Position numbers and translations under genes: made by a program. A DNA stretch of 64,000 nucleotides from Streptococcus sp. VT 162 (GTDB lineage: Bacteria > Bacillota > Bacilli > Lactobacillales > Streptococcaceae), in NCBI GenBank assembly GCA_000688775.2, contig CP007628.2, forward strand, positions 930,001 to 994,000, in the 5' to 3' direction. Under the pieces are notes generated by a model, which worked only from the letters and a program-made list of their open reading frames with translations, ran no database searches and was not told the origin of the DNA. How positions within the stretch are numbered: the stretch's first letter is position 1; every line of letters starts with the position of its first letter. Below are positions 15,927 to 23,758 of the stretch, in pieces.

Positions 15927-17630
15927 ATGGCCTTAGAAGTAATTATGCCAAAAGCCGGCGTGGATATGACAGAAGGACAAATCGTCCAATGGAATAAAAA
16001 AGTCGGAGAATTTGTAAAAGAAGGAGAAATCCTTTTGGAAATCATGACTGACAAAGTCAGCATGGAATTGGAAGCCGAAGAAGATGGATACTTGATTGCC
16101 ATCCTCAAAGGAGATGGTGAAACTGTCCCTGTAACGGAAGTTATCGGTTACCTTGGTGAAGAAGGGGAAAACATCTCAACAGCTGGAGCGGCTGCTCCAG
16201 AAGCTAGCCCAGCGCCTGCAGTTAGTGCCTCAAACGACGATGGCAAGAGCGATGATGCCTTTGATATCGTTGTGATTGGTGGAGGTCCTGCTGGATATGT
16301 AGCAGCCATTAAAGCTGCCCAACTTGGTGGTAAGGTTGCCCTTGTTGAAAAATCTGAACTCGGTGGAACCTGCTTGAACCGTGGCTGTATTCCAACCAAG
16401 ACCTACCTTCACAATGCTGAAATCATCGAAAACATCGGTCATGCAGCAAACCGTGGTATCGTCATCGAAAATCCAAACTTCACTGTTGATATGGACAAAC
16501 TTTTAGAAACTAAATCTAAAGTTGTCAATACCTTGGTAGGTGGTGTTGCGGGCCTTCTTCGTAGCTACGGAGTTACTGTTCATAAGGGTGTTGGTACAAT
16601 CACTAAAGACAAGAATGTCTTGGTAGATGATTCTGAATTGCTTGAAACCAAGAAAATCATCCTTGCTGGTGGTTCAAAAGTCAGCAAGATCAACGTTCCT
16701 GGTATGGAATCATCACTCGTGATGACAAGTGACGATATCCTTGAAATGAATGAAGTTCCAGAAAGCCTCGTAATCATCGGTGGTGGGGTTGTCGGTATCG
16801 AACTCGGTCAGGCCTTCATGACATTTGGTTCAAAAGTAACTGTTATCGAAATGATGGACCGTATCGTTCCAGCTATGGATGCGGAAGTTTCTAAGAATCT
16901 TCGCTTGATTTTGGAACGTAAAGGTATGACTATCTTGACAGGTACAAAATTGCAAGAAATCATCGAGGAAAATGGTCAACTTCGTATCAAGGTTGAAGGA
17001 AAAGATGATATCATCGCAAGCAAAGCTCTTCTTTCAATCGGTCGTGTACCAGACCTTGAAGGAATTGGCGATGTTGAGTTTGAATTGGACCGTGGACGCA
17101 TCAAGGTCAATGAATACATGGAAACTTCTGTTCCAGGAATCTACGCACCAGGTGATATCAATGGTACTAAGATGTTGGCGCACGCAGCTTTCCGCATGGG
17201 TGAAGTTGCCGCTGAAAATGCCCTCAAAGGAAATCATGCTGTTGCCAAATTGAACTTGACTCCTGCAGCCATCTATACTCTTCCTGAAGTAGCAGCAGTA
17301 GGTCTAACTGAAGAACAAGCTCGTGAGAAATACGATGTTGCTATCGGTAAATTCAACTTTGCTGCGAACGGCCGTGCTATTGCATCAGATGCGGCTCAAG
17401 GTTTCGTAAAAGTCATTGCAGATAAGAAATACGGAGAAATCCTTGGTGTGCACATCATTGGTCCTGCAGCCGCAGAATTAATCAACGAGGCATCAAGCAT
17501 TATCGAAATGGAAATCACTGTTGAGGAAATGCTGAAGACCATCCACGGACACCCAACCTACTCTGAAGTGATGTACGAAGCATTTGCGGATGTTCTAGGA
17601 ATGGCTATCCATTCACCTAAGAAAAAATAA
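15927..17630 (+). CDS. pdhD: Dihydrolipoamide dehydrogenase (E3) with N-terminal lipoyl domain
   Basis: 567 residues, about 100 more than a plain E3. Residues 1-80 are a lipoyl domain with lysine K43 in the MTDKVSME loop. A linker rich in Ala/Pro/Glu/Ser follows (about 88-112). The flavoprotein part has the FAD motif GGGPAGYVAA, the redox-active GGTCLNRGCIPTK, the NAD-binding GGGVVGIELG and the catalytic histidine in HGHPTYSE. It reoxidises dihydrolipoate and passes electrons to NAD+. It sits 46 bases after pdhC; two stem-loops follow. Confidence 0.95.
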   Translation: MALEVIMPKAGVDMTEGQIVQWNKKVGEFVKEGEILLEIMTDKVSMELEAEEDGYLIAILKGDGETVPVTEVIGYLGEEGENISTAGAAAPEASPAPAVSASNDDGKSDDAFDIVVIGGGPAGYVAAIKAAQLGGKVALVEKSELGGTCLNRGCIPTKTYLHNAEIIENIGHAANRGIVIENPNFTVDMDKLLETKSKVVNTLVGGVAGLLRSYGVTVHKGVGTITKDKNVLVDDSELLETKKIILAGGSKVSKINVPGMESSLVMTSDDILEMNEVPESLVIIGGGVVGIELGQAFMTFGSKVTVIEMMDRIVPAMDAEVSKNLRLILERKGMTILTGTKLQEIIEENGQLRIKVEGKDDIIASKALLSIGRVPDLEGIGDVEFELDRGRIKVNEYMETSVPGIYAPGDINGTKMLAHAAFRMGEVAAENALKGNHAVAKLNLTPAAIYTLPEVAAVGLTEEQAREKYDVAIGKFNFAANGRAIASDAAQGFVKVIADKKYGEILGVHIIGPAAAELINEASSIIEMEITVEEMLKTIHGHPTYSEVMYEAFADVLGMAIHSPKKK

Positions 17631-17700
17631 ATAAGATTTTCAACTAAATTTTCTTAAAGTAGTACGGACGGCAGCGACCTCTATTAGAGTTCCATGCCTA

Positions 17701-17728
17701 AAAATTGAGCCTCTTGTCTCAATTTTTC
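17701..17728 (+). terminator. First stem-loop after pdhD
   Basis: AAAAATTGAG (17701-17710), 8-base loop, CTCAATTTTT (17719-17728). Symmetrical enough to act in either direction. Confidence 0.6.
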
Positions 17729-17731
17729 CGA

Positions 17732-17766
17732 GAAATGTAACGATAACACGTTACATTTCTTTTTAC
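17732..17766 (+). terminator. Second stem-loop after pdhD
   Basis: AGAAATGTAACG (17732-17743), loop ATAACA, CGTTACATTTCT (17750-17761), then TTTTT. A perfect 12-bp stem and T-run; the main terminator of the pdh operon. Confidence 0.8.
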
Positions 17767-17825
17767 CACTTTAGAAAATTTGATTGCTATGAACAGAATT
17801 TAAAAACTAAATTTTTGGAAATACT

Positions 17826-18815
17826 ATGAAATACATTATCAATCATTCAAACGACACTGCTTTTAATATCGCCTTGGAAGAATATGCCTTTAAACACTTA
17901 CTAGATGAGGATCAAATCTTCCTTCTTTGGATTAACAAACCTTCTATCATTGTTGGTCGTCACCAGAACACTATCGAAGAAATCAATCGTGATTATGTTC
18001 GCGAAAATGGTATTGAGGTAGTCCGCCGTATCAGTGGTGGTGGAGCTGTTTATCACGATTTAAATAACCTCAACTACACCATCATTTCAAAAGAAGATGA
18101 AAACAAGGCCTTTGACTTCAAGAGCTTTTCAACTCCAGTTATCAATACCTTAGCTCAACTAGGCGTTAAAGCTGAGTTCACAGGCCGTAACGACCTTGAA
18201 ATTGATGGCAAGAAATTCTGTGGAAATGCCCAAGCCTATATCAATGGCCGTATCATGCACCACGGTTGCTTGCTCTTTGACGTTGATTTGTCAGTCCTTG
18301 CTAACGCCCTCAAGGTTTCAAAAGATAAATTTGAATCAAAAGGTGTGAAATCCGTCCGTGCCCGTGTAACCAATATTGTCAATGAATTGCCAGAAAAAAT
18401 CACAGTTGAAGAATTCCGAGATTTGCTATTGGAATACATGAAAAAAGAGTACCCAGAGATGACTGAATACGTCTTTTCAGAAGAAGAAATGGCGGAAATC
18501 AATCGCATCAAGGATACCAAGTTCGCTACTTGGGACTGGAACTATGGTAAATCACCTGAATTTAACGTCCGTCGTGGAACAAAATTCACCAGTGGTAAGG
18601 TTGAAGTTTTTGCCAACGTCATTGAATCAAAAATCCAAGATATCAAGATTTATGGAGACTTCTTTGGTATCGAAGACGTTGTAGCTGTAGAAGATGTCCT
18701 TCGTGGTGTGAAATACGAACGCGAAGATGTTCTTAAAGCTCTAGAAACTATTGACATCACACGCTACTTTGCTGGAATTAGCCGTGAAGAAATCGCTGAA
18801 GCAGTAGTGGGGTAA
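17826..18815 (+). CDS. lplA: Lipoate-protein ligase A
   Basis: 329 residues. It activates lipoate with ATP and attaches it to the lysine of lipoyl domains. The BPL/LplA catalytic domain (about 20-210) has the binding loop RRISGGGAVYHDLNNLNYT and the conserved FTGRNDLEIDGKKFCGNAQ. The C-terminal LplA accessory domain is at about 235-325. It lies 195 bases after pdhD beyond two stem-loops, so it is probably transcribed separately, but its natural client here is the lipoyl domain on PdhD. Confidence 0.92.
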   Translation: MKYIINHSNDTAFNIALEEYAFKHLLDEDQIFLLWINKPSIIVGRHQNTIEEINRDYVRENGIEVVRRISGGGAVYHDLNNLNYTIISKEDENKAFDFKSFSTPVINTLAQLGVKAEFTGRNDLEIDGKKFCGNAQAYINGRIMHHGCLLFDVDLSVLANALKVSKDKFESKGVKSVRARVTNIVNELPEKITVEEFRDLLLEYMKKEYPEMTEYVFSEEEMAEINRIKDTKFATWDWNYGKSPEFNVRRGTKFTSGKVEVFANVIESKIQDIKIYGDFFGIEDVVAVEDVLRGVKYEREDVLKALETIDITRYFAGISREEIAEAVVG

Positions 18816-18821
18816 AAAGAA

Positions 18822-18853
18822 AAGAAGCTGGTTATATAACCAGCTTCTTTTTT
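18822..18853. terminator. Bidirectional terminator between lplA and xerS
   Basis: Arms AAGAAGCTGGTTAT (18822-18835) and ATAACCAGCTTCTT (18836-18849) form a perfect palindrome with T-run and A-run flanks. It lies between two converging genes. Confidence 0.85.
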
Positions 18854-18888
18854 GAATATAAATTTACATAATTTATAATATGTAACAA

Positions 18889-19959
18889 TCATAAACTATC
18901 TAAAGCATTCTTTTGTTCATCATTGACGATATGGGTATAGAGGTCAGTGACTTGTGTACTAGCGTGACCTAGCTGATGGCTAACCAAAACTTGCGATTTA
19001 GTAGCATCATAGAGCCTAGTCGCCAGGGTATGGCGTAGTTTGTGGGGAGTTACACGCACTTTGAAGTCCTCAGAGTACTTAGCAACCATTTTTTCAACAC
19101 TGGAAGCATCGATACGATTGGGAACACCACGATATAAGGTCAGAAAGAGTGCTGTATCCGTCTTTTCCGTCTTATAACGTTGATTTCGAATGGCTAGATA
19201 ATTCTCTAGGTAAGGCTTAGCAAAAGCAGCGACATTGACAGAATCACGTTTCCCCCCTTTTCGAGTGACATCAATGACCATCATTTTGAGATTAAGGTCT
19301 CTTAGGTCCAGGTTAACAGCTTCAGATAAGCGAACACCAGATGCCAAGAGAAGGGAAATAATGGCCAAATCACGTTCTTTATTCTTATTAAATGACGAGA
19401 GAGCGCGATTTGAGAGTTGTTGTGGGTACTCTTGGTCGATATAAGTCAGAAAACCTTCTGTTTCATCACCTAGAAAGAGTTTTTGCTTGATGTTTTCAGC
19501 TCTGGCAGCAAGTGTTTCTTTCTTTTTCTTGGTTGAAACTTTCTTCATTACATTACGATAGAAATAAGGCTCCCCTTGGTCGTTTTCAACTTCCTCTGTT
19601 AGATACTTATAAAGACTGGAAAGTGCTGACAAGGTGCGATTGATGGTTGTCTGAGAGACACCTTGCTTGGTTGTATTGGCATTCAGCAAAGGTCGTTCAC
19701 GTAGATACAGGATAAAGGATTCCATATCTTTCTTAGACATATTTTCCAAGACTGATAAAGGAATGTCAGACATTTTATCAACATTTGAAATACCAGACTC
19801 CAAAAGCCAGCTGAAAAATCGATCGTATTCCTTGAGATATTCGTACAAGGTTGTAAAACTGTAGGGAACAGCAAGCTTGGATTGGTAGTATTCCAGAACA
19901 TACCATGGCATGATTTGTTTTAGTTTGTCGATTCGTTCCAGTAAAATCTCACGTTTCAT
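18889..19959 (-). CDS. xerS: Tyrosine recombinase XerS (chromosome dimer resolution)
   Basis: 356 residues. It is the single Xer recombinase of streptococci, resolving chromosome dimers at difSL with FtsK. It has an N-terminal SAM-like DNA-binding domain (about 20-125) and a catalytic domain (about 170-356). The catalytic set is intact: R210 (GVRLSE), H306 and R309 (HKLRHT), H332 (LGHAS) and nucleophile Y341 (TDLYTH). The matching difSL-like site is 50 bases upstream of its start, the arrangement known for this system. It marks the replication terminus of the chromosome. Confidence 0.96.
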   Translation of the reverse strand: MKREILLERIDKLKQIMPWYVLEYYQSKLAVPYSFTTLYEYLKEYDRFFSWLLESGISNVDKMSDIPLSVLENMSKKDMESFILYLRERPLLNANTTKQGVSQTTINRTLSALSSLYKYLTEEVENDQGEPYFYRNVMKKVSTKKKKETLAARAENIKQKLFLGDETEGFLTYIDQEYPQQLSNRALSSFNKNKERDLAIISLLLASGVRLSEAVNLDLRDLNLKMMVIDVTRKGGKRDSVNVAAFAKPYLENYLAIRNQRYKTEKTDTALFLTLYRGVPNRIDASSVEKMVAKYSEDFKVRVTPHKLRHTLATRLYDATKSQVLVSHQLGHASTQVTDLYTHIVNDEQKNALDSL

Positions 19960-20009
19960 GTATTTTCTCCATAATTAAGTCTACTAGTAGTATAGCATAG
20001 ACTCATATA

Positions 20010-20040
20010 TTTTTCAAGAAAATTATAGTTTTTCGGAAAG
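20010..20040. other. difSL recombination site
   Basis: A 31-bp AT-rich site with arms around TTTTCAAGAAAA and TTTTTCGGAAA flanking a TTATAG centre. The TTTTTCGGAAA arm and the place just upstream of xerS match the difSL sites described in streptococci and lactococci. Gene strand switches from + to - at this point, as expected at a terminus. Confidence 0.85.
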
Positions 20041-20098
20041 ATGATATAAGAAACTTTTAAAATATCTAACTTTATCCCATTCACTCTGAACCATTTTA

Positions 20099-20389
20099 TT
20101 AAATTTCATCATACTTGAGTAACATATTAGGAATCTTTTCTTCAAGACTCTTGCGAACTTTTCCTCGTATTGCAGTGTCCATTTGGCTGTTTATGCTTGT
20201 GATAGTTGATTTGGTTTCTGTAGCAATTTTCTTAGCTGTCTTACTAAAGTTTTCTTTTAATTTATTTTTTGCTGTTATTGCTATCTTTGCTTCCGCAATG
20301 ATTCGGTTTCTTTCCATCATTCGATACATTTGTTTCAGTGCATATTGATATTCTTCATCTGTGTAGTATTCATTCATTGGTGCTTGCAT
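20099..20389 (-). CDS. Small helical partner of the lipase toxin (second)
   Basis: 96 residues, basic and mostly helical, without signal peptide or membrane segment. Start is at AAGGAGAGATT-ATG. It overlaps the 130-residue helical gene upstream by 20 bases and is the last gene of the operon. Small helical proteins encoded beside type VII-secreted toxins (Lap proteins for LXG toxins, TlaA1/TlaA2 for the lipase TslA) bind the toxin targeting domain. This gene's place, size and helicity suit that role. No direct family motif was identified, so the role is inferred. Confidence 0.6.
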   Translation of the reverse strand: MQAPMNEYYTDEEYQYALKQMYRMMERNRIIAEAKIAITAKNKLKENFSKTAKKIATETKSTITSINSQMDTAIRGKVRKSLEEKIPNMLLKYDEI

Positions 20390-20762
20390 AATCTCTCCTT
20401 AGTTTGTGAAATTCTTCCTCTAATTCATTTCTTTTTTTGCGAAACTCGTTATCGTTTTTTTCTCTCTCATTTTCGAGTTTAATTCTATGTTCTCGGTATA
20501 CTTGTTCCGAAAAGTGTCTCAGATTTTCTATTTCTGTAAAGTAGTCTCTAACATCATCAGCAGTTGATGAAAATTTTCTCAAGACTTGATACATTTTATC
20601 AACTTCATCAGACATCAGTTTTTCTAAATTTGCATTTCGTTCGTTTAAATCGAGTGCTTTATCATCGAGTTCTTTCTTTTGTTGATAATATTGTTCTTCT
20701 AGATTAAACAGTTCTCTCTCTTTCTCTCTAATTTCCTCCCATTTCACATCTTTTCTTTCCAT
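20370..20762 (-). CDS. Coiled-coil helical partner of the lipase toxin (first)
   Basis: 130 residues, highly charged and predicted to be almost entirely coiled coil (heptad-like runs such as REKERELFNLEEQYYQQKK). No signal peptide or membrane segment. Its start (AAGGAG ahead) lies inside the end of the lipase gene, a 19-base overlap that couples translation. Resembles in size and style the Lap2/DUF3958-type or TlaA-type helper proteins of type VII toxins, which form a bundle with the toxin's helical targeting domain before export. The role is inferred from context. Confidence 0.65.
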   Translation of the reverse strand: MERKDVKWEEIREKERELFNLEEQYYQQKKELDDKALDLNERNANLEKLMSDEVDKMYQVLRKFSSTADDVRDYFTEIENLRHFSEQVYREHRIKLENEREKNDNEFRKKRNELEEEFHKLRRDYASTNE

Positions 20763-21997
20763 TGTCTGAACTCCTTGGCAAATTGTGTGTCTGTTGCTAC
20801 TGTTTTTTCAATGACATTCTGTAATTGTTTGTCTAACTGTTCAAATGCTTGGGCGGAAGCATTCATCTTAGTAGCTGTTTGATTTGTCTCTGTCTGAAAC
20901 GTATCGATAAACTGTGCTTGAGTAATACCTTGACTAGCAAAAATGGCATCAACCTCATAGGGAGCTAATGCTGTGTAGCTTGTAAAATCGATTTTTGACC
21001 AAATTTCTTGTAATTCTTGATTGGCTTTTTTGGCTAAGGCGCTCACTTCATCAGCTCCAGTTCTTGCTGCTGTAGCCATAGATGATGATAGGATAGAACC
21101 TTGAGCTGCATCTAAGTATATTTCCTCAGAACTACTAATACCACCTGATGACCATTTTGATTTCAAGTCCTTGTAATGAGCCATTCCTCGGAGACTGTTG
21201 GCATAGGCTCGATAAACGCCACTGATTAAGGGTTTCCCTCCTTTGCCATCTACAAGTTGACCAGTTGCAGGATCAAACTCCCAGTCACCAATTTTATGAC
21301 TCGAACCATCAAGCCAGTGAATCGTACTAGGCATAGAGTCAGTTATACCAGAATACCATTCAGGGTGATTGAAATCATTCCAACGTACTACGTCATCATG
21401 TTTTCTACGGTAATCAATAAACATAGCTGGATTATTTTCAATAAATGCTTTTTCTTCCAGTGTGAGCGCACCGTATTTAAACCAAGCATTAAATGTAGTT
21501 GTAGGTATGTGGTATTTAGCTCCCACCTTCAGCATGTAAGATCCTTGTGAATAGCCAGATAGTTGGCTAACTTCATATCTGGGATCATCCATAATTTCTT
21601 TAACAAATTGATCTGCAACCTTATATTGTGGTGATAAATACATTTTTTTTGCAATTATCGCACTATTGACATCACGTGAAACAAACATACTTTTATTCAC
21701 AGGACTATCAGGGTCCGTTCCAGCAGCAATCACAGCTACATTTTTATAATCTGGTTTGCCGTTAACAATAGGTGCAACTGCCAGCCCATCAAAACCTGTT
21801 TCAATGTCAGACTTAGTGGCAACAACACGGAATTCTTGACCATCGGAGGTGGTTATAGTGTTGGTTTCATTTTCATTTTTTGGAATAGCTGTCACAAATT
21901 TCTTTTTATTTCTATCTGAAAATTCTTTATTAACACTATAAACAGCAAAATCTTGATTTAAATTATTCAATTGATTATCAGTATAATTAAATGTCAT
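20744..21997 (-). CDS. Putative type VII-secreted lipase toxin with C-terminal targeting domain
   Basis: 417 residues. The N-terminal 180 or so look like a lipase-type alpha/beta hydrolase: a strand ending VAVIAAGTD (oxyanion side) and a nucleophile elbow S-G-Y-S150-Q-G-S. There is no Sec signal. Residues about 270-417 are helical, with ISSSEEIYLDAAQ, an A/S/T-rich stretch and long amphipathic helices as in LXG-type targeting regions, but at the C-terminus. This 'reverse' order is that described for the Staphylococcus aureus type VII lipase TslA. The start codon overlaps the stop of an immunity-type gene (TAATG). The catalytic His/Asp cannot be assigned safely by eye. The export machinery would be elsewhere in the genome. 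Confidence 0.7.
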   Translation of the reverse strand: MTFNYTDNQLNNLNQDFAVYSVNKEFSDRNKKKFVTAIPKNENETNTITTSDGQEFRVVATKSDIETGFDGLAVAPIVNGKPDYKNVAVIAAGTDPDSPVNKSMFVSRDVNSAIIAKKMYLSPQYKVADQFVKEIMDDPRYEVSQLSGYSQGSYMLKVGAKYHIPTTTFNAWFKYGALTLEEKAFIENNPAMFIDYRRKHDDVVRWNDFNHPEWYSGITDSMPSTIHWLDGSSHKIGDWEFDPATGQLVDGKGGKPLISGVYRAYANSLRGMAHYKDLKSKWSSGGISSSEEIYLDAAQGSILSSSMATAARTGADEVSALAKKANQELQEIWSKIDFTSYTALAPYEVDAIFASQGITQAQFIDTFQTETNQTATKMNASAQAFEQLDKQLQNVIEKTVATDTQFAKEFRQWKEKM

Positions 21998-22440
21998 TAT
22001 TGTTCTCCTGTTTCACCATTTGAATATTGCACTAATACAGTAGATTCTGTTTTACCAATGTGTTTTTTTAGTTTTAACCATTGTTGATTAATTTCTTCAT
22101 CAGTATTTCCTTTCATAAGGCCATCGTGGTTTTCTTTATAAGTTAATCTGTGATTAATTCCATAAGTTATCATTTGATTATCACTGAACTTTATTTCAAT
22201 ATCACAAGACCATGATCCTGGTTTCTCACTATAATAAGGTTCCGTAATCTTAATCTCCTCAATCCCTTGGTAAGAATTTTTTAAAGCATTCACCAAACTA
22301 ACTTCATACTCTCTATTCCGACGTTCCTCTTGAGACTTCCCTAACATGCTAAACATAAATATACCTCCTGCTGTGATAATTGCGAGTGACAAAACGATTA
22401 GTAATCTTTTGTGATTTTTTTTAGTGCTGGAATTGTTCAT
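21997..22440 (-). CDS. Membrane-anchored putative lipase immunity protein, copy C
   Basis: 147 residues: short basic N-terminus (KKNHKR), one membrane segment (about 13-32), then KSQEERRNREYEVSLVNALKNSY and a soluble, presumably extracytoplasmic domain containing P-G-S-W-S-C. It is a paralogue of the two genes at 22664-23086 and 23183-23608 and sits directly before the lipase, overlapping it by one base (TAATG). An immunity protein facing the outside suits a toxin that attacks membrane lipids from outside; TilA, the partner of TslA, is a surface lipoprotein. Function is inferred from position and topology. Confidence 0.65.
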   Translation of the reverse strand: MNNSSTKKNHKRLLIVLSLAIITAGGIFMFSMLGKSQEERRNREYEVSLVNALKNSYQGIEEIKITEPYYSEKPGSWSCDIEIKFSDNQMITYGINHRLTYKENHDGLMKGNTDEEINQQWLKLKKHIGKTESTVLVQYSNGETGEQ

Positions 22441-22565
22441 TTAAGCTTTTCTCCTTTTCTCTATTCTACTATAATTTAAAGATAAATAACAGTAGAATAG
22501 AGAAAATCAAGCCAAAACTATGAATAATGGTTTATAGCTTTTTCTTAATCTGTTTTTACTCATTA

Positions 22566-22664
22566 TCATTTCCTCTTTTTCTCAGCATATTCAGCATTGA
22601 CACTGTATACATTCTTCCCATGGTTTAATTCATTAAGTTGTTTTTCTGTATAATTAAATACCAT
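22566..22664 (-). pseudogene. Decayed 5' end of a second lipase gene
   Basis: A 32-codon frame beginning MVFNYTEKQLNELN and continuing K-N-V-Y-S-V-N-A-E-Y before a TGA. It lines up with the lipase N-terminus (MTFNYTDNQLNNLN, then A-V-Y-S-V-N-K-E-F). Its ATG overlaps the stop of the immunity gene at 22664-23086 by one base, exactly as in the intact pair. The rest of the lipase gene is missing. Confidence 0.8.
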
Positions 22665-23086
22665 TACTGTTCCCCTCTTTCTTTGTTAGAGTATGTAACC
22701 GTAACTGTATTAGTTGTTATTCCTTTTCTTCGGTTAAGAAAATCTCGCTGTCCATAAGTCATACGACCATTGTAATTTTCTATCTCATCTAAGTTATGTG
22801 GAATTCCATAGAATATTTTTTCCCCATCTTCAAACAAAATATCAACCTTACAAGACCAGTCACCAGGAGGGTTCGTATATGTTGGATTGGAAATTTTGAT
22901 TTCTTCTATCCCTTCATATGAATTCTTTAAGGCATTAACCAGACTTACTTCATATTCTCTATTTCGACGTTCTTCTTGAGACTTCCCTAACAACCTAAAC
23001 ATAAAAATAGCTCCTGCTGTGATGGCTATGAGTAACAAAACGATTAGTAGTCTTATATATCTTTTTTTATTGCTGGAAATATTCAT
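22664..23086 (-). CDS. Membrane-anchored putative lipase immunity protein, copy B
   Basis: 140 residues with the same plan as copies A and C: basic start, membrane segment (about 13-32), near-identical juxtamembrane block GKSQEERRNREYEVSLVNAL, then a diverged outer domain with P-P-G-D-W-S-C. The first 60 or so residues are strongly conserved between copies while the C-terminal part varies, as expected if the outer part determines which toxin is bound. The ribosome site AAGGAGAAAAGCTTAA before the ATG is shared with copy C. It is followed by a decayed lipase start rather than a full toxin. Confidence 0.65.
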   Translation of the reverse strand: MNISSNKKRYIRLLIVLLLIAITAGAIFMFRLLGKSQEERRNREYEVSLVNALKNSYEGIEEIKISNPTYTNPPGDWSCKVDILFEDGEKIFYGIPHNLDEIENYNGRMTYGQRDFLNRRKGITTNTVTVTYSNKERGEQ

Positions 23087-23186
23087 TTAAGCTTTTCTCC
23101 TTTTTCTCCTTGAAGACTTTTCGTTCACACTATAAACAGCATAATCTTGGTTTAAATTATTCATCAGTATAATGGAAATTCATCAT
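23087..23186 (-). pseudogene. Decayed, frameshifted 5' end of a third lipase gene
   Basis: Starts MMNFHYTDE, then stops; after a one-base shift the frame reads N-N-L-N-Q-D-Y-A-V-Y-S-V-N-E, matching the intact lipase residues 11-24 (NNLNQDFAVYSVNK). It ends at the copy B immunity gene. The ATG overlaps the stop of copy A, so the pair layout is kept here too. Confidence 0.75.
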
Positions 23187-23608
23187 AGTTCTCCTTGCTC
23201 GCTATCAGAATAAGTAATTCTCACTGACTTTAAAGTTTTCCCTCTATGAGTTTCTAAATACTGCCAATCTTCGTTTGTTTCTTGACGGCCACCATAATTG
23301 GTTTTATAGTTTAAATGATGATTAATTCCATATGAAAGAGTTCTTTCATCTTTAAATTTAATTTCGACATCACAAGACCACGAACCAGGAGGGCTTGTGT
23401 ATTCTGGATTAGAAATTTTAATCTCTTCAATCCCTTCATAGGAATTCTTTAAGGCATTCACCAAACTAACTTCATACTCTCTATTACGATGTTCTTCTTG
23501 CGATTTTCCTAACAAACTAAACATAAAAATAGCTCCTGCTGTGATGGTTGCGAGTAACAAAATGATTAGTATTCTTGTATGACTTTTTTTAATTCCAGAA
23601 TTATTCAT
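23183..23608 (-). CDS. Membrane-anchored putative lipase immunity protein, copy A
   Basis: 141 residues, first gene of the operon. The plan is as in copies B and C: basic N-terminus, one membrane segment (about 13-32), KSQEEHRNREYEVSLVNALK, then a domain with E-Y-T-S-P-P-G-S-W-S-C. Its outer domain is closer to copy B up to the W-S-C motif and closer to copy C after it (YGINH block), which hints at recombination between copies. A promoter-like pair lies at 23631-23660. Confidence 0.65.
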   Translation of the reverse strand: MNNSGIKKSHTRILIILLLATITAGAIFMFSLLGKSQEEHRNREYEVSLVNALKNSYEGIEEIKISNPEYTSPPGSWSCDVEIKFKDERTLSYGINHHLNYKTNYGGRQETNEDWQYLETHRGKTLKSVRITYSDSEQGEL

Positions 23609-23630
23609 TTATGCTTTTCTCCTTTTTCTT

Positions 23631-23660
23631 ATTATACAATATTCTAATCATTCTTTACAA
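23631..23660 (-). promoter_or_regulatory. Promoter of the lipase toxin-immunity operon
   Basis: On the - strand: TTGTAA (23655-23660), 18-base spacer, TATAAT (23631-23636), 23 bases before the first immunity gene. No other good promoter was seen within the operon. Confidence 0.55.
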
Positions 23661-23710
23661 AGTAGGGGTAAAAATCATACTATATACTGAAAATTAGATT
23701 TCTAATTCTT

Positions 23711-23740
23711 AAAAAACCAAATCTTTTTTGATTTGGTTTT
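23711..23740 (-). terminator. Terminator of the CPBP gene
   Basis: AAAACCAAATC (23713-23723) pairs with GATTTGGTTTT (23730-23740) around a six-T loop. A-run on the + side gives the U-run for the - strand transcript. It isolates the toxin operon from the CPBP gene. Confidence 0.75.
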
Positions 23741-23758
23741 GAAGGTTTATATTTAATT

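Noticed and set aside
18889..19959. Phage or integrative-element integrase
   Set aside because: Length, residues and the adjacent difSL site identify the housekeeping XerS.
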